Shown here piece after piece: positions 33,001 through 44,232 of a stretch of DNA of 64,000 nt. The translations under genes and the position numbers were made by a program. The stretch comes from Gamarada debralockiae. Taxonomy: Eukaryota; Ascomycota; Leotiomycetes; Helotiales; Hyphodiscaceae. Position 1 is the first letter of the stretch; every line of letters begins with the position of its first letter. The stretch spans positions 1-64,000 of the forward strand of contig NXFV01001873.1 in assembly GCA_002803225.1 (NCBI GenBank). The letters are read 5' to 3'. The notes below the pieces were generated by a model. It did no database searches and was not told the origin of the DNA. It saw only the letters and a list, made by a program, of their open reading frames with translations.

Positions 33001-36000
33001 GCAACACCTTCATGTGCGAGGCGAGCACCCGTAGTTTCAACGAAACCATCTCCTGAGAGTACTTGAAGGGATGTGAGTACTTTCGCATAGTGTCTCGCAA
33101 CTGTGGTTTTCCCTAGATAGAACTATTAGATCCACTCAAGATAGCCTGAAGATGCAAAACTTGCCAGTGCCCGGGTTGCCTAATAGCACAAGCCCAAGAC
33201 GCTCTTTCCTCAAATCAGTACCTTGTCGTATCGAAGTCTCGACCTTGGACTTGATTTTCAGGACCTGGGACTTGACCTCTTCGAGACCAATCATCTCCAT
33301 GATCTTGTCAATTGCTGGATTGCTGGCATTTTCTTGGTCCTTCTGGCGTTGCCATTCGGTCTTGGCCGGGGAGACGTTGTGGTCAATGCAGATTTTGAGA
33401 TGTTCTCGGAGTTTTTCGGTTTTATTTGGAGGCTTTCTCGGTCGCGGAGATGTTGTTAGCTTTTGAGTTGAACCTTGACTGACCGGCAAAGTTGCATATG
33501 GAGTGCTGGGACTAGCCGAGGACTGTGGAGGAGGTTCAAGTTTGACCTTATTGGCTAAATCTCTTGTCGCAACGAGATCACTCCGTAGTTGGGAAAGAAC
33601 CACCTTGCGTTCCACATTTAATTTCATATCCTTCATGTTTTGAGTGACCCGGTCAATCTCTTCTTGAATCTTGGCATATTCTTTGCGATGCTTTTGTTCT
33701 TCGGCATCTCTCCGTTGCTGGTCCTCGAGAGCCTTCCTGGCTTTCTTTTCTGCCTCCCTTCGCTCCCGTTCGCATTTCTTGCATACCAGAGGAGCTGACG
33801 CACCCTCGTAGCAGTGCCACGACTGTGTGTGACCGTTACCACATTGTTGCTTCTGAACTACCATGCATTTTATTTTAGAGTGATCAAATAGCTGATGGCA
33901 GCTACTTGGACATTTATGAATGCCACATTTCAGCATTACTCCACTAAATCAAGGAAGTCAGCTGTGTTCAATTTGATGGCAATCTTACTTATTCTTCCGA
34001 TTTGAACATACCAAGGTTCTTTACATCCACCATCAGGACAGTCGGTCTCAAATGCATCAGGTGATTTCAGAAGTGCAGTTCGATCCGGATGCTTCTCGCA
34101 TTTGATGGGGAATCCTTCGTAAACGTGACCATTCTCCTTCAAATGATCGAGGAAACCTCGCCAAACATCGCTTCCCTTCCGAGCGTGAATGAAAGTCTCC
34201 GAATTCCCGATCAGGATCAATGCGTCGCGCGCCCGAGAAAGCAAAACGTTCAAGCGTTCTTTTTGGGCCAAAAAGCCAATGTCGTGCGACTTATTGCTTC
34301 TTGTGAGTGAAACAAGAACAATATCACTTTCTTCACCTTGATAATTGTCTGTGACAAGCAGTTAGCCTTGCCTAAGCAACACTTGAACAACAAAGTGGAA
34401 TCAAAAAGGCGCAAAGAAATAAAAGCGGGTCATGCAGAAGAGCAGATGTGCTGCTTACCGACAGTTGAAATGCGGAGCGACGGCTTTGATGATTTGGTGC
34501 TGAGATCTGTTAAGAGTCCAGCCCGAACAAGATCAAACTTGTCCAGATCATTCAGAATGGGATCGTTCTCCTTAGAAAGCTGGTCCCGGAGCAATTTGAG
34601 CTGTCCAAGGTACGGCGTCAACACAACCATCTTGTCCGAGCCATATCCCTGCTGTGCAAGATAACGAACACACTTCAGGATCATTTGTGCTTCGAATGCA
34701 TTTTGCTTGGATGAAGTTGAGAGCCCATCTCTAAATTCTCGGGATTCCTTCAATTCAATCTCTAATTCAGAGTGATTGATGAACATGACGTTGTCGCGAA
34801 ATCCTCGAAGATCATCACGATGTAGTGTTGAGTCCGCGTCCGTCAAGTCGGGATAGGTCATGCGACGAATGAGAGAGGAAATTTCGGGTCTCATCCGATG
34901 TTGCTTCATTAATGTAATATGAGGAACACCTTTGTGGACCAGCCTTTCAAAAAGCGATCGATTGAGATCATAGCCATTGCCTCCCTCAACACTGAGCTCG
35001 TAGCTGCATTTCGGCCGAAGCTGTTGGTGATCTCCGATGAGGATGAGCTGCTCAGTCTGGGGTCCCATAGCTGTAAGAATATGTGCTTCTAAAATTTCGC
35101 CAGCTTCCTCGACTAGGACAACGCCGGGAGAGGCGGATTGGATGGCCGCGGAAAACTTGGCGGCGCCATTTGTTGTGCAGGCAACGATTCTCTTCTCCTT
35201 GATGATCTTTGCATCTCTTTGGCCGAAGATATGACCAATTTCAGCTTCATCGTCATTGAAATCCTGCCCAATACTACCAATCTCGTCAACGTGATCTTGA
35301 AGTATAGCTGCTTGCCATCGACTTTGGGCAGACCTCCGCATTTCTGTTGGCATTCTCCAAACTCGAAAAGCTCCGGGTGGGAGAATATTTTGGAAAGCAC
35401 CAGCGTGAGTTTCGCCCCTAATCCACCGATCGAGAAGATAAAACTCCCCAATAGCCTTTCCTCGTCGACCAACCCGCGTCATGCCACCGTCAGTTTCTTC
35501 TGGGACGGAGAAAGCCTCGAAGAAGGGGAGGTCTTCTGGAGCGAATTCGAGATAGGCCATTATGTGACTCTTGTGGGTATTTGCAGAATACCGTTTGAAG
35601 GCCTCTTGAAGTCGTGTTTCGTGCTGCTGGAGTCGGACCTCGAGTTTGTTGATTTGATCCCATTGTGATGGATTCATCTTGGAACCTCCTTGCTCGTAAA
35701 GAGTGAGCGGTTTTGTTCGAGCTGTAGATTTCCCACCAAGCCGAACCATGTCCGCGACGGGAATACCAATGTCAATCAATTCCTCGAGAAACTGGTCGAG
35801 GGCATGATTCGTAAAACAGACGACAAGAATTTTTTGATCTGTATAGTTGTGAAGTGCCTTCGCAACTAAGGCTCCGATAAAGGATTTTCCAGTTCCTGAA
35901 TGAATTTAGTGACTGATACAAGGCACAAACGTTTTGAACTCACCCGGAGGACCTTGAATTAAGCTCACTCTCTGAGAAAGGCTAGCACAGAGTGACTTCA

Positions 36001-37423
36001 TCTGGGACTCATCCAGCTTGATACTCTTCGTTGTCTGAAAGACTTTCCGGAGATCCTTCCCATCATGGTGCTGGAGGTCTTTTGTCAAAAGGGTTGGTTG
36101 GAAAGATGGTCCTTGCAGAAAAGTGTCCTCATCCCAGTGAATTAGTTCCTCTGCGAGGGGAAATTCTTTCATTTCTTGCAATCGCTTAAGGAACGGTTCG
36201 AAAGCGAACACCGCGGTATCGAGCTGGACTAATTTGATATTGCCCGCTGTTTTCATTTTGGAGAGAACATACGACAATGTTGAATCGTTCTTGAATTGAA
36301 TTGTAATCCTGGCTGGCACCTTTGACAATTCATCTTCATCTCTGTGAATAGTTGGAAATGCAACTGCTTCATCGTCCAAAAGTAGGCATGCCATATTACC
36401 ATGACGTAGAATGTGCCGATTGTGGGACAGGTAATCTTTGCGTTTCGACGGTTCAATGCTGCTCAACTGTGGAAGGTCCTTGGGACATTCAAGCACGACG
36501 CCCCAAGGTCGATGGGTCTTGCGGTCTGTCACTAGGTCTAAACCAGCCACTTGAAGATGATTGATGACAAGTCCTTTGTGACGACCGGGTCTCGCGCCTA
36601 TCAATTTCTGGAGCTCTTCTCGTATTTCGCCGACCATATCCTCTCGCAGCAGTCGAAATTGGTTGTCCACATGAACAACCCAGAGGGAAGACGCCATTTT
36701 TGGGTCTTCGAGGAAGTCGGCCGTACGTAGGAAAGGGCGCTCCTTGGATAAAAGCTCATCTGCAGTTGGCATGATGGAAATCTTCCGATGATCCTCATTA
36801 TCATTGTCGTGCCTGCCACCGGGCTTCACGTCCGCATCGAAGTGGAGGTTGCTAGATCCCAGTAGCAATGCGTGCTTGATTTTTTGTCCCAAGATTCGAG
36901 TTTCGCCATCGGCAGATTTCAGGATCGAGTCCAGGATGTCAGGTGATTTTGCCAATGCGAGATAGGGAGCGGATGCGTCGCCAGGCAAGAAGGCCAGTTG
37001 TAGCAGTAGCCAAGAAAACGTTCGAGAAGCAGGTGAATCCAACAAATGGCCTCGGAATGCCTTCGAAAAAGCGTCCCAGAAGAAAGGTGGATCGACCATG
37101 CTGACAAGAATTCGGGTGAGCGCTGTCCCAGACTCGATGCCTTTCAACGACGGCTCCTGCAGGTATTGAAGTAGCACCACAGCATGCTCATTTATGAATG
37201 AAGGAGATGTATCAAATCGAACGCATGCTTGAACTGCAGCAAGACCCTTAGGACTTGAAAGCAGTTTGTGGGAGCAAGACGCGGGATCTGCCTGAGCGCA
37301 AACGGCCTCGATGAACAGCTTGCCGTCCTTAGAAGAATTTAAAGATCTCCGATTGAATAATACATCATGGAAGAACTTGAGGAGGCGAGAAGCTCGCATG
37401 TCGTCTGTGGTGGTTGAAGCCAT
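30025..37423 (-). CDS. ZNFX1/Hrr1-like SF1 helicase fused to NFX1-type zinc cluster and three CbxX/CfqX AAA domains
   Basis: Seven exons on the minus strand (35,944-37,423; 34,459-35,895; 34,012-34,348; 33,165-33,943; 32,210-33,112; 31,380-32,150; 30,025-31,322) give 2,334 aa with every junction in frame. The intron at 33,113-33,164 has a GC donor. After a ~490-residue N-terminal region comes an UPF1-type superfamily 1 helicase. Its motifs are GPPGTGKS (I, about 491-498), LVEEAGE (II, about 754-760), GDHQQLRP (III, 781-788), QHRMRPEI (IV, 825-832), NYQGEESD (V, about 974) and LNVLLSRARD (VI, about 1005). A Cys/His cluster (CGIHKCPSSCHQLF, about 1091) resembles NFX1 fingers and is followed by a charged coiled coil. 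Three AAA modules of CbxX/CfqX type then follow, with Walker A GNPGTGKT (1340), GSPGTGKT (1618) and GPPGTGKT (1900). Their Walker B motifs are YFIDEAY, LIIDEAY and LFVDEAY. A Glu/Arg-rich coiled coil precedes a CxxG tail. Related helicases act in small-RNA silencing (fission yeast Hrr1) and RNA surveillance (ZNFX1); that role here is inferred. Confidence 0.9.
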
Positions 37424-38303
37424 CTTGCAATGGAGATTCTTTGGTCAGGCAGTGTCTGCCAGTTGATTGATTGTAAGCTCGAAAAGATTGCGCGGTGAAG
37501 GGCTTGAATGTTGTAACTCTTTATGTTGGGATGGTAGCAATCCTATTCTGGGTCAGGCAAGTCGGCGGGAAGATGGAAGCACGCAGGAAATATGAAATTC
37601 ACTTGAAGCCGGTTCTTCCACGTCTTGCCGTGGTGTTCTACCCAACGTTCATGCTGAGACGACTGCGGCGTACCACTTTTAGGTCAAAAAAACAAAACAA
37701 AAAAGCCTCGTTCCAACATATCGATTTCTTGCAACATGGGAATTTCTTGAGAGGAGAGCCTTGGAGACCCGTAGGGACGACCAAGTGTGTCGGAACCTCC
37801 GAATCTGTTTGTTGGACTTATTGAGATTTTGTTGCATGTGATTGCTGGATAGCAGCCTATAGCAGAGAAACGCGTCGACGTCGATTTTGGCTGCCTGCAG
37901 CCTATGAAACTTCAATGTTGTGGAGCCTTGCAGCCGTGTTGTTGGGTGGCTGGGTGAAGTGAAAGAAGACGGGGCGACCTTAAAGTGGCTCTGAATGAAC
38001 GAATCCATCTGATCAATCCTACGAGCGTAATAAAGGCGTTGATAAAAATATTTCAAGTCGACATCTCTTCGAATTTGGATCAGTCTTGAGTGCACAATGC
38101 TGTTTCATTAATGCGATTCTAGTTGTAGTGGTAGGACAAACATGCGATTAGAGGCCGGATTACATAAGCCGATTCACTTGCGCTACCAGCGCCTGGTGCG
38201 CAGGCAGTCACGTGGAGCAAGTAATTTAGAGGCTGTGTTAATCAATCCACTCTATTGCGGTGCCTTTTGTTGTATCAATACATTATGCAAAATGTGTGTT
38301 AAT
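37424..38303. other. Upstream region of the helicase gene
   Basis: Contains the promoter of the helicase gene and further sequence with no supported ORF. ORFs at 37,495-37,824 (plus) and 37,679-38,095 (minus) lack motifs. Confidence 0.4.
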
Positions 38304-38513
38304 CTATATCCCGCTGTTTCGAGGAGGCTTTAATGGCGATGAATGAATCGGTGTGTCGGCATCATTGTACTCGTCCATCCCGATTTCCGGATAGTGCAAG
38401 TCAGCAACAGGTTCCAAGAAGATGCTTTCTCTGCCGGAAGTAGATATTGCTGTAGATGTTATAGCAGAGTACTTCGCATTGGAAAGAAGGTTACTTGACC
38501 CCTCCCACGGAAA
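38304..38513 (-). pseudogene. Orphan C-terminal coding fragment
   Basis: A minus-strand frame is open from just after a stop at about 38,514 to TAG 38,304-38,306. It reads like a natural acidic C-terminus (ESIFLEPVADLHYPEIGMD, then EYNDADTPIHSSPLKPPR). There is no ATG at its head and no acceptable upstream exon. The neighbouring 38,643-38,917 element may have separated it from the rest of its gene. Family unknown. Confidence 0.3.
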
Positions 38514-38642
38514 TTAGTCCGTGGTGGCGGGCGTCCGTTGACCCCAACGAAGAAGGCTTGGGGGCATCCACGTACCTGCCCGTCTGCCCTCAGCAAGCTC
38601 CAAACTGCCAATATGGCAATATAAACTTCTTGTTCTTAGATT

Positions 38643-38917
38643 CACCAGGGGATGTACTAATTGATGACGGATTTGTCAACAGCCGAAAACACTAAAAATT
38701 GAGCTGTATAGTCTGTGTTCTTCTTAATTCTCTACAATATTACCATATATCACTCTTAATTGGTGTTCCCCTTTGATTCTACGACTCTCTTACACCTATC
38801 TAGCATCTCACCAATACGCGCACGGACTTCTACTATAGTACTAGATACGTAAGAAGGATCATTTATTTACGCGTTTTTTGGTGCCAAATCCGTCATCAAT
38901 TAGTACACCCCCTGGTG
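38643..38917. mobile_element. MITE, 275 bp, ~35 bp TIRs, ATT duplication
   Basis: The left end CACCAGGGGATGTACTAATT and the right end read in reverse (CACCAGGGGGTGTACTAATT) are nearly identical and continue through GATGACGGATTTG. The trinucleotide ATT stands directly outside both ends (38,640-38,642 and 38,918-38,920), which fits a target-site duplication. The centre is AT-rich and non-coding. The element is probably mobilised by a DNA transposase encoded elsewhere. Confidence 0.75.
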
Positions 38918-39033
38918 ATTCCCTGGCGAGAGTTAGTCAGCAAACGGATTATCGGGTAAAGCCTGCCGATTTGTTTTCCTTGTGAATTAATAATCGCCAT
39001 CGCCAAATTGTTAGGTACTCTTAATGAAGAAAG

Positions 39034-41228
39034 TCAGGCCTGCCACTCGGATTCACGTACAGATTGAATTAATGACCTGAAGGGTGTCCAGAATTTGTTG
39101 TCGCCAATCATCGCTCTTCGATGAAGCTGGCTTGTTTCGAAGGCATATACAGGGATGAGAGCTGTTTGGAAGAGGGAGTATCTGTGTAAAGTCGGTGTCT
39201 CAAAGTCATGATACTCAGAATTTGTCCAACTTACAGTGTATACCATGCTCCTATCCTCGTGTGCTCCTGGTTGTTCCAGATGTCCTCGATAGACGAGATT
39301 GTCAACAAAGCTTAATTCAAACATCGATCGAACGTTTGGAATTCCTCCAGGAAATTGTCAGGATAGTCATGCCGAGCGTACAGTGCTTGCTTGATCACAT
39401 ATGGACTGTACATGGTGATTTTGAAGTTGCAATACTTATGCATCAAAACTGCGTGACAAGTGTGGTTCTTCGGTGGAACTTGAGCGTCGTCGGCAAAATA
39501 CGAGGGCGGACTGTACCATCGGCCGATGAGTTGATCGTTGAGATTGATGAGTTCCTTGCGGTCGGAAAGGGGTTTCTATGTGGTTCTGGACTGTATTCGG
39601 TTTGTGGCCAAGTAGAAATTTGCATAGAATCGGATGCCTGTCTGTTTTGTGGTCTCCTCCGTTGGAGTCGGGTCCTGCTGCGAAGCTACTGTGAGTACCT
39701 TGAGAAGGAGTTAGCAAATCTGTGGTTTGAATTTGGGCCACGACAATTTACACGTTCAAGGGCCAGTGCGACGTTCATCCCGCCTCCAGGCCACAAAATT
39801 GGTCGGCCGAAAGTTATCGTGGCTCCCAGATCAAACACCCCGAGGTACCACTAAACTCTGCGCCTGATCTTCATCCTCAAGGGCTGTATTTTCCATCCCA
39901 GAAATTTTTGCAAAGGCCGATGCCCATTGCCATCCCAGACGCCAGACCAAGGTAATTGTATCCACTGTTTGGCTTATTTCTGTTCTGCGGGTAGTTTGAC
40001 ATTAACATTAATGCCTGAACTCTGGTCAAGTTACCACTCTCCAGGTAGCTCCAGTGCATCAACGACTTTGCTTAAGCAAATAACAGCAAATCCGAAGTAT
40101 TCGTCACGCTCGCGGTAGAAAAGATCCAAGCGCTTCAATAACGTAGGCGAGGATCTTCCAACCGTTCTCGTTGGAGCGTTCGATAACTTCGGAATACTGT
40201 GATCGAATGGTCGGTTCATGAACTATGGGATAGTTGACATTGTAGATCCTGAAATATGCATCAATCATGGTCCTAGCTATTTGGCGGTTGAGAATGGATT
40301 GCTCATAAAGAAGCACCGGCCTCGTTGCATTTTCCGACGCTACTCTAGAAAAACGTAACCTCGCTGCTTTACCTCGCCGTGCCGAGTAATCTGCGGTAGA
40401 TGGGTCAATCACCCTTACCATGCTGCCCTAGAAGCTATCCCGAGATAACCACCCTCGTTCTCGTTCACAGTGAAGATGCCATGCCATCAATGACAGCAAA
40501 TCCATCGTCACCGTCGCTCGCAATGGAGCCAAGTGGAGGCTGGCCAGATTTGGATGCTTCAGTTGTTGAAACGTATTGCTCGCCCCATTCTAAATCATCT
40601 GCTACGATGTGCCATCAATGATGTCGAATGGGTGACTCTCGTCTTCCGGCGTGGCGAGAGTGCTGGGGCGACAAGCTCAAACTCATCACGACCAGGCAAG
40701 AAGTTATTCTCTAATGATCTATGATCAAGATACTCCGGGACAATCACGAACGAGGTGCCAACCGCAAAAGGCTGTGGAGTTACAATGAAGGCGTTGAAAT
40801 CGAATTTTTCGAGCGGGGAAGGGTTGACTTCTGGATGGAGGGGAAAGAAATTATGTCTGCGGTGCTGTAGCAGCGCATCCGTGATGGACGAAGGGAAGGG
40901 AGACTCCAACTGAGTCTCTCTCACAAGAGACTCTCTCCAAAAGTCTTTCGTATCTTTCAGCACGCTCTTCTACTTCAGTCAGGTGCCTGCCAAACAAATT
41001 ATTAGCAAGGAACCTCGGGGATGATATGACTGTGAAAAGTCGTAATAGCGTTCTGTTATACTTTTCGTACAAACAACGTCTGTTGGCACTCAAGGTATGT
41101 GCGCAAGTAGGTAACGCTCTATTGCATCTTAATTTCCTAAAACATTCCTTGTAGGCTTGATCGCTTGCAGGGGCTAGGGTATCTGGAATTGTGATATTTC
41201 GATGAGCTGTGGTTTGTGGCTTGTCCAT
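39034..41228 (-). pseudogene. Zn2Cys6 transcription factor, decayed
   Basis: From 41,228 downward: a zinc-cluster remnant (YKECFRKLRCNRALPTCAHT, then LSANRRC), a probable intron ending in TTTGGCAG, and the linker/coiled coil HLTEVEERAERYERLLERV. Next come pieces of a fungal_trans middle region (MIDAYFRIYNVNYPIVHEPT near 40,240; GNLTRVQALMLMSNYPQNRN near 40,020; KFLLGHKP-equivalent near 39,620). The first zinc-cluster Cys reads as Tyr (TGC to TAC) and a later one (CAHC) reads as Thr, so the cluster cannot bind two zincs normally. The middle region lies in several frames with stops in between. It was once a GAL4-type regulator; its target is unknown. Confidence 0.7.
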
Positions 41229-43372
41229 GGTGGATTCGTGCCTCTAGCAGGTTTGCATGCCGGGTTGGATGTAGATTATAGTAATTAATGGCTAGATGTT
41301 AATAAGAAGAGAAGATTTCAATGACAAGGTGAATTGGACTGAACAAAATTCGCGAGGTCACATGAGGCACGTCTGTTTGGTAGCGAGTGAGGACATTGCA
41401 GGGCTTGTTCGCTAAAATATCGGGGAGCATTGTTGAGTCTGTCAAGCTCACCTCGATGATCTTCGAGACTTTCTGCTCCTACACCTGTGAAGAAAGACCC
41501 ATCGATACAACAGATTCTTGCACAGATCTGAGATAGTGTATCTTTGCCTCTTTCACAGACTTTGTGGCAAGTCTCCCGTTCTTACGCCTCTCTAAGGGAC
41601 GCAATCTCCCCGGGAACAATACGAAGTAGCACGTCACTGACATTTTGATGAGGATGAAGTTGGTGATTTGCCATTATTGTATGCTTACCGGCGGCGAGCA
41701 ATCGAGACCCCGAAGTATCGCAGTTCCTGGGACCCCTCCCGTTCCTCGATACGGTCGATCCTCACTCTCCAGCCGTACCTCGATCTACAACGTTAGGTGA
41801 TTGGATGCAGTCACTTGATGGGATAAGCGGAGGAATGAGGTCGAATACTTCGAGAGGTACAATCATATGGCAAGGGGGACGTGAATACCAGCGATAAGTG
41901 GTGATCGCTTCCATGTGCAACCAAAGTGGCCTTCGCGGTGAAGTCGCTGGTGAAATTGTACTCTCGCGAGAAAGGAGCATTCATCTATGACTACGCACTT
42001 GGTGGGCTTGAAAGAAAACCGTCATAGGTTGAAAAGAAAATACATGGCAGGATGCTGATGCTTAAAGGTCCTGCTCGCACCAACATCGTTCCGGATGAGT
42101 TTACAATATCTCATGAAGTCCACACCGAATACGCCTGCGAATGGAATAAGCGGGTCTTCTGCTGACGTTGGAAGAGCAAAGCATCATAGTCATCCAAGAA
42201 ATGCTTTTTGAGATGAAGAGCCAGCGGTTTGAGATCGGCGATAGTGATGGTCAAGGACTTCCGGTTGGCCACCAAGCGGGCCAGCCAGCAGAAACGAGTG
42301 CTGAGCTACACCAGAACTTGAAGGTTGCCCAATATACCGAGAAACAGTTCACTGCTCCACTCATCCATGGCTTCTCCAATGGCCTCGGCGTTCCGTTGCC
42401 GCATACTTGGCTACCCATCTATTTATAACTTCATTCCACGTACGGAGATCTAGCATCAATATATTCTGTGCGACATCTCGAGCGGCTGGTAAATGCTAAA
42501 GCCGCCGGCATCTGTTTAAAGTTTTATTGTTCCGAAAGAAGCACCAATGAAAGCGTTTCGTAGATTTTCACTGTACCGGGAGAGTCCCGTGCGTCGGCTT
42601 TCCTGGCCGGGACTTGGCAACCACAATCAGCCTTTATTTCTTTAATCTAGTTGAACTACAAAACAGCTATTTTTGTCTCCAGAATAAATGAATACAAAAC
42701 AGCTGACGACAATCGGCGTTGTCCGTTGTATTGAAGTTATTCCAGCTTGGCACCGCAGTGTCCCGGTTACTTCAGGTTTCTGAGGCGCTGAGCAAAGCAG
42801 GATATTGGTGATCTTTCCTCAGTTCAGAATAGTAAGACAAGATCAAAGGATCTCGAAGGACTAAACAAAGCCATGGAAAACTTGAATATAAGCATCTCGC
42901 ATCTCGCATTTCCTCGAACTCGAACGCAGCAAACTCACGCGTCTCGATAGGCTCATCAAGCGGCAAAGTTTTCCTCCCCATCACAAGGAAGGATCCTCAA
43001 AATTCCGAGCCAAGACTGCACACCTTTCTATCAATATAATTGAGCGGAGGCTCTGAAGCCACGATCATTTCACCGTTGTCCAGGCGCCAGAATGTCTTCC
43101 AAGTCATGGTTAAAAACAAGCTTTCCGGGGAAGGGAGATCATATCTGCTGACACTGAAACCTTATTTCTTCGGAATCAGGAACGATAAAGATAACGCCAT
43201 CAGAGCTCCCAAGCTTGAGGCGTTCGATGGTTCTCGTATTGTGCTTTAGGCTGGGTTCGTGGATTTTCTACCCATAGATCCCATATATTGTGCGGGGCAA
43301 GTTTTCCGCCCACTGCGCACGCACTGGAACGCCATCAATTCTCACATTCACACCTCGGAAATATCCAGAACT
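41229..43372. other. Gene-poor interval
   Basis: No supported gene. ORFs at 41,762-41,980 (minus), 42,168-42,428 (plus) and 42,772-42,984 (minus) show no motif; the last has a coding-like composition but no partners. Confidence 0.4.
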
Positions 43373-43380
43373 ATATAAGT
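43373..43380 (+). promoter_or_regulatory. TATA-like box
   Basis: TATATAAG lies about 110 bp before the ATG of the DUF4360-like gene, a usual distance for a fungal core promoter with a short 5' UTR. Confidence 0.4.
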
Positions 43381-43489
43381 AGGGCCATAGATCAGTCAAT
43401 GCCATCTACTTTTCCGTCCTCTCCCGACAGCATTCACTACCTTGTTTCCAAGTCTCAAACTTTCTTCACGCTAATATACGTCAATCGCC

Positions 43490-44232
43490 ATGCTCTTCAG
43501 CCTCCTAATCGTCGCCTTTGTGGCCATAGCAACCGCCATCCCCGCCCCCGCGGCACCTTCCATCACCCCCAACATAACCGAAGTCTACATAAACAACATT
43601 ATTTACGGCGGCACTGGCTGTCCTCAAGGCTCATTGGGTTCTTTCATCTCCACTGACCGACAAACGTTTGTCCCCTTCCCTAGATTACCATTTGTATACG
43701 ACTAACGCTTGATCCAGATTCACTTTGATCTTCGATGACTATGTCGCCTCTATCGGACCAGGTGTGGCAATCACCGAGAGCAGACAGAATTGCCAGCTGA
43801 ATATTGACCTTGAATATCCTAGCGGTTTCCAATAGTGCGTCTTCAGCCAGGTGTATAGAGGTTTTGTGGAGCTCGATGCTGCCGTCACTGGCACGCAGGA
43901 AGCGACATATTACTTTTCCGGGGGTAAGTACCATGTCTCCTCCCCTCTTCCCTTCCTTCTTCCCCCTTGCCCCATATTGACAAACAACAGAATCTGCACA
44001 AACGTCTACCTCAACCACTTGGACCGGTCCCATCGACAGCGACTACGAAGTGATCGAAAACATCCTACTGACCTCCGTAGTTTGGTCTCCGTGCGGAGCA
44101 CCCGTAGCCTTGAATATCGATTCTCAAGTCCGTCTTTCGACAACTTCAACTACGGCTTCTGGTGAGATTACGGATGATTCTGTGGATGGGAAGATTACTT
44201 TTGTTGTCGGTGTTCAGTGGCAGAAGTGCTGA
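43490..44232 (+). pseudogene. DUF4360-like secreted protein with one internal TAG
   Basis: Exons 43,490-43,665, 43,718-43,923 and 43,991-44,232 splice cleanly over 52 and 67 bp GT-AG introns and would give 207 codons. The N-terminus is a signal peptide (MLFSLLIVAFVAIATAIPAP). Family blocks are intact: IYGGTGCPQGSLGSFIS, FDDYVASIGPGVAITESRQN, TYYFSG, SVVWSPCG and a terminal VGVQWQKC with conserved cysteines. The only lesion is TAG at 43,833-43,835 (codon 98), where relatives have Tyr. All else, including splice sites and the natural stop, is conserved, so inactivation is recent, or the base is a sequencing error or a read-through stop. DUF4360 proteins are small, extracellular and of unknown function. 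Confidence 0.75.
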
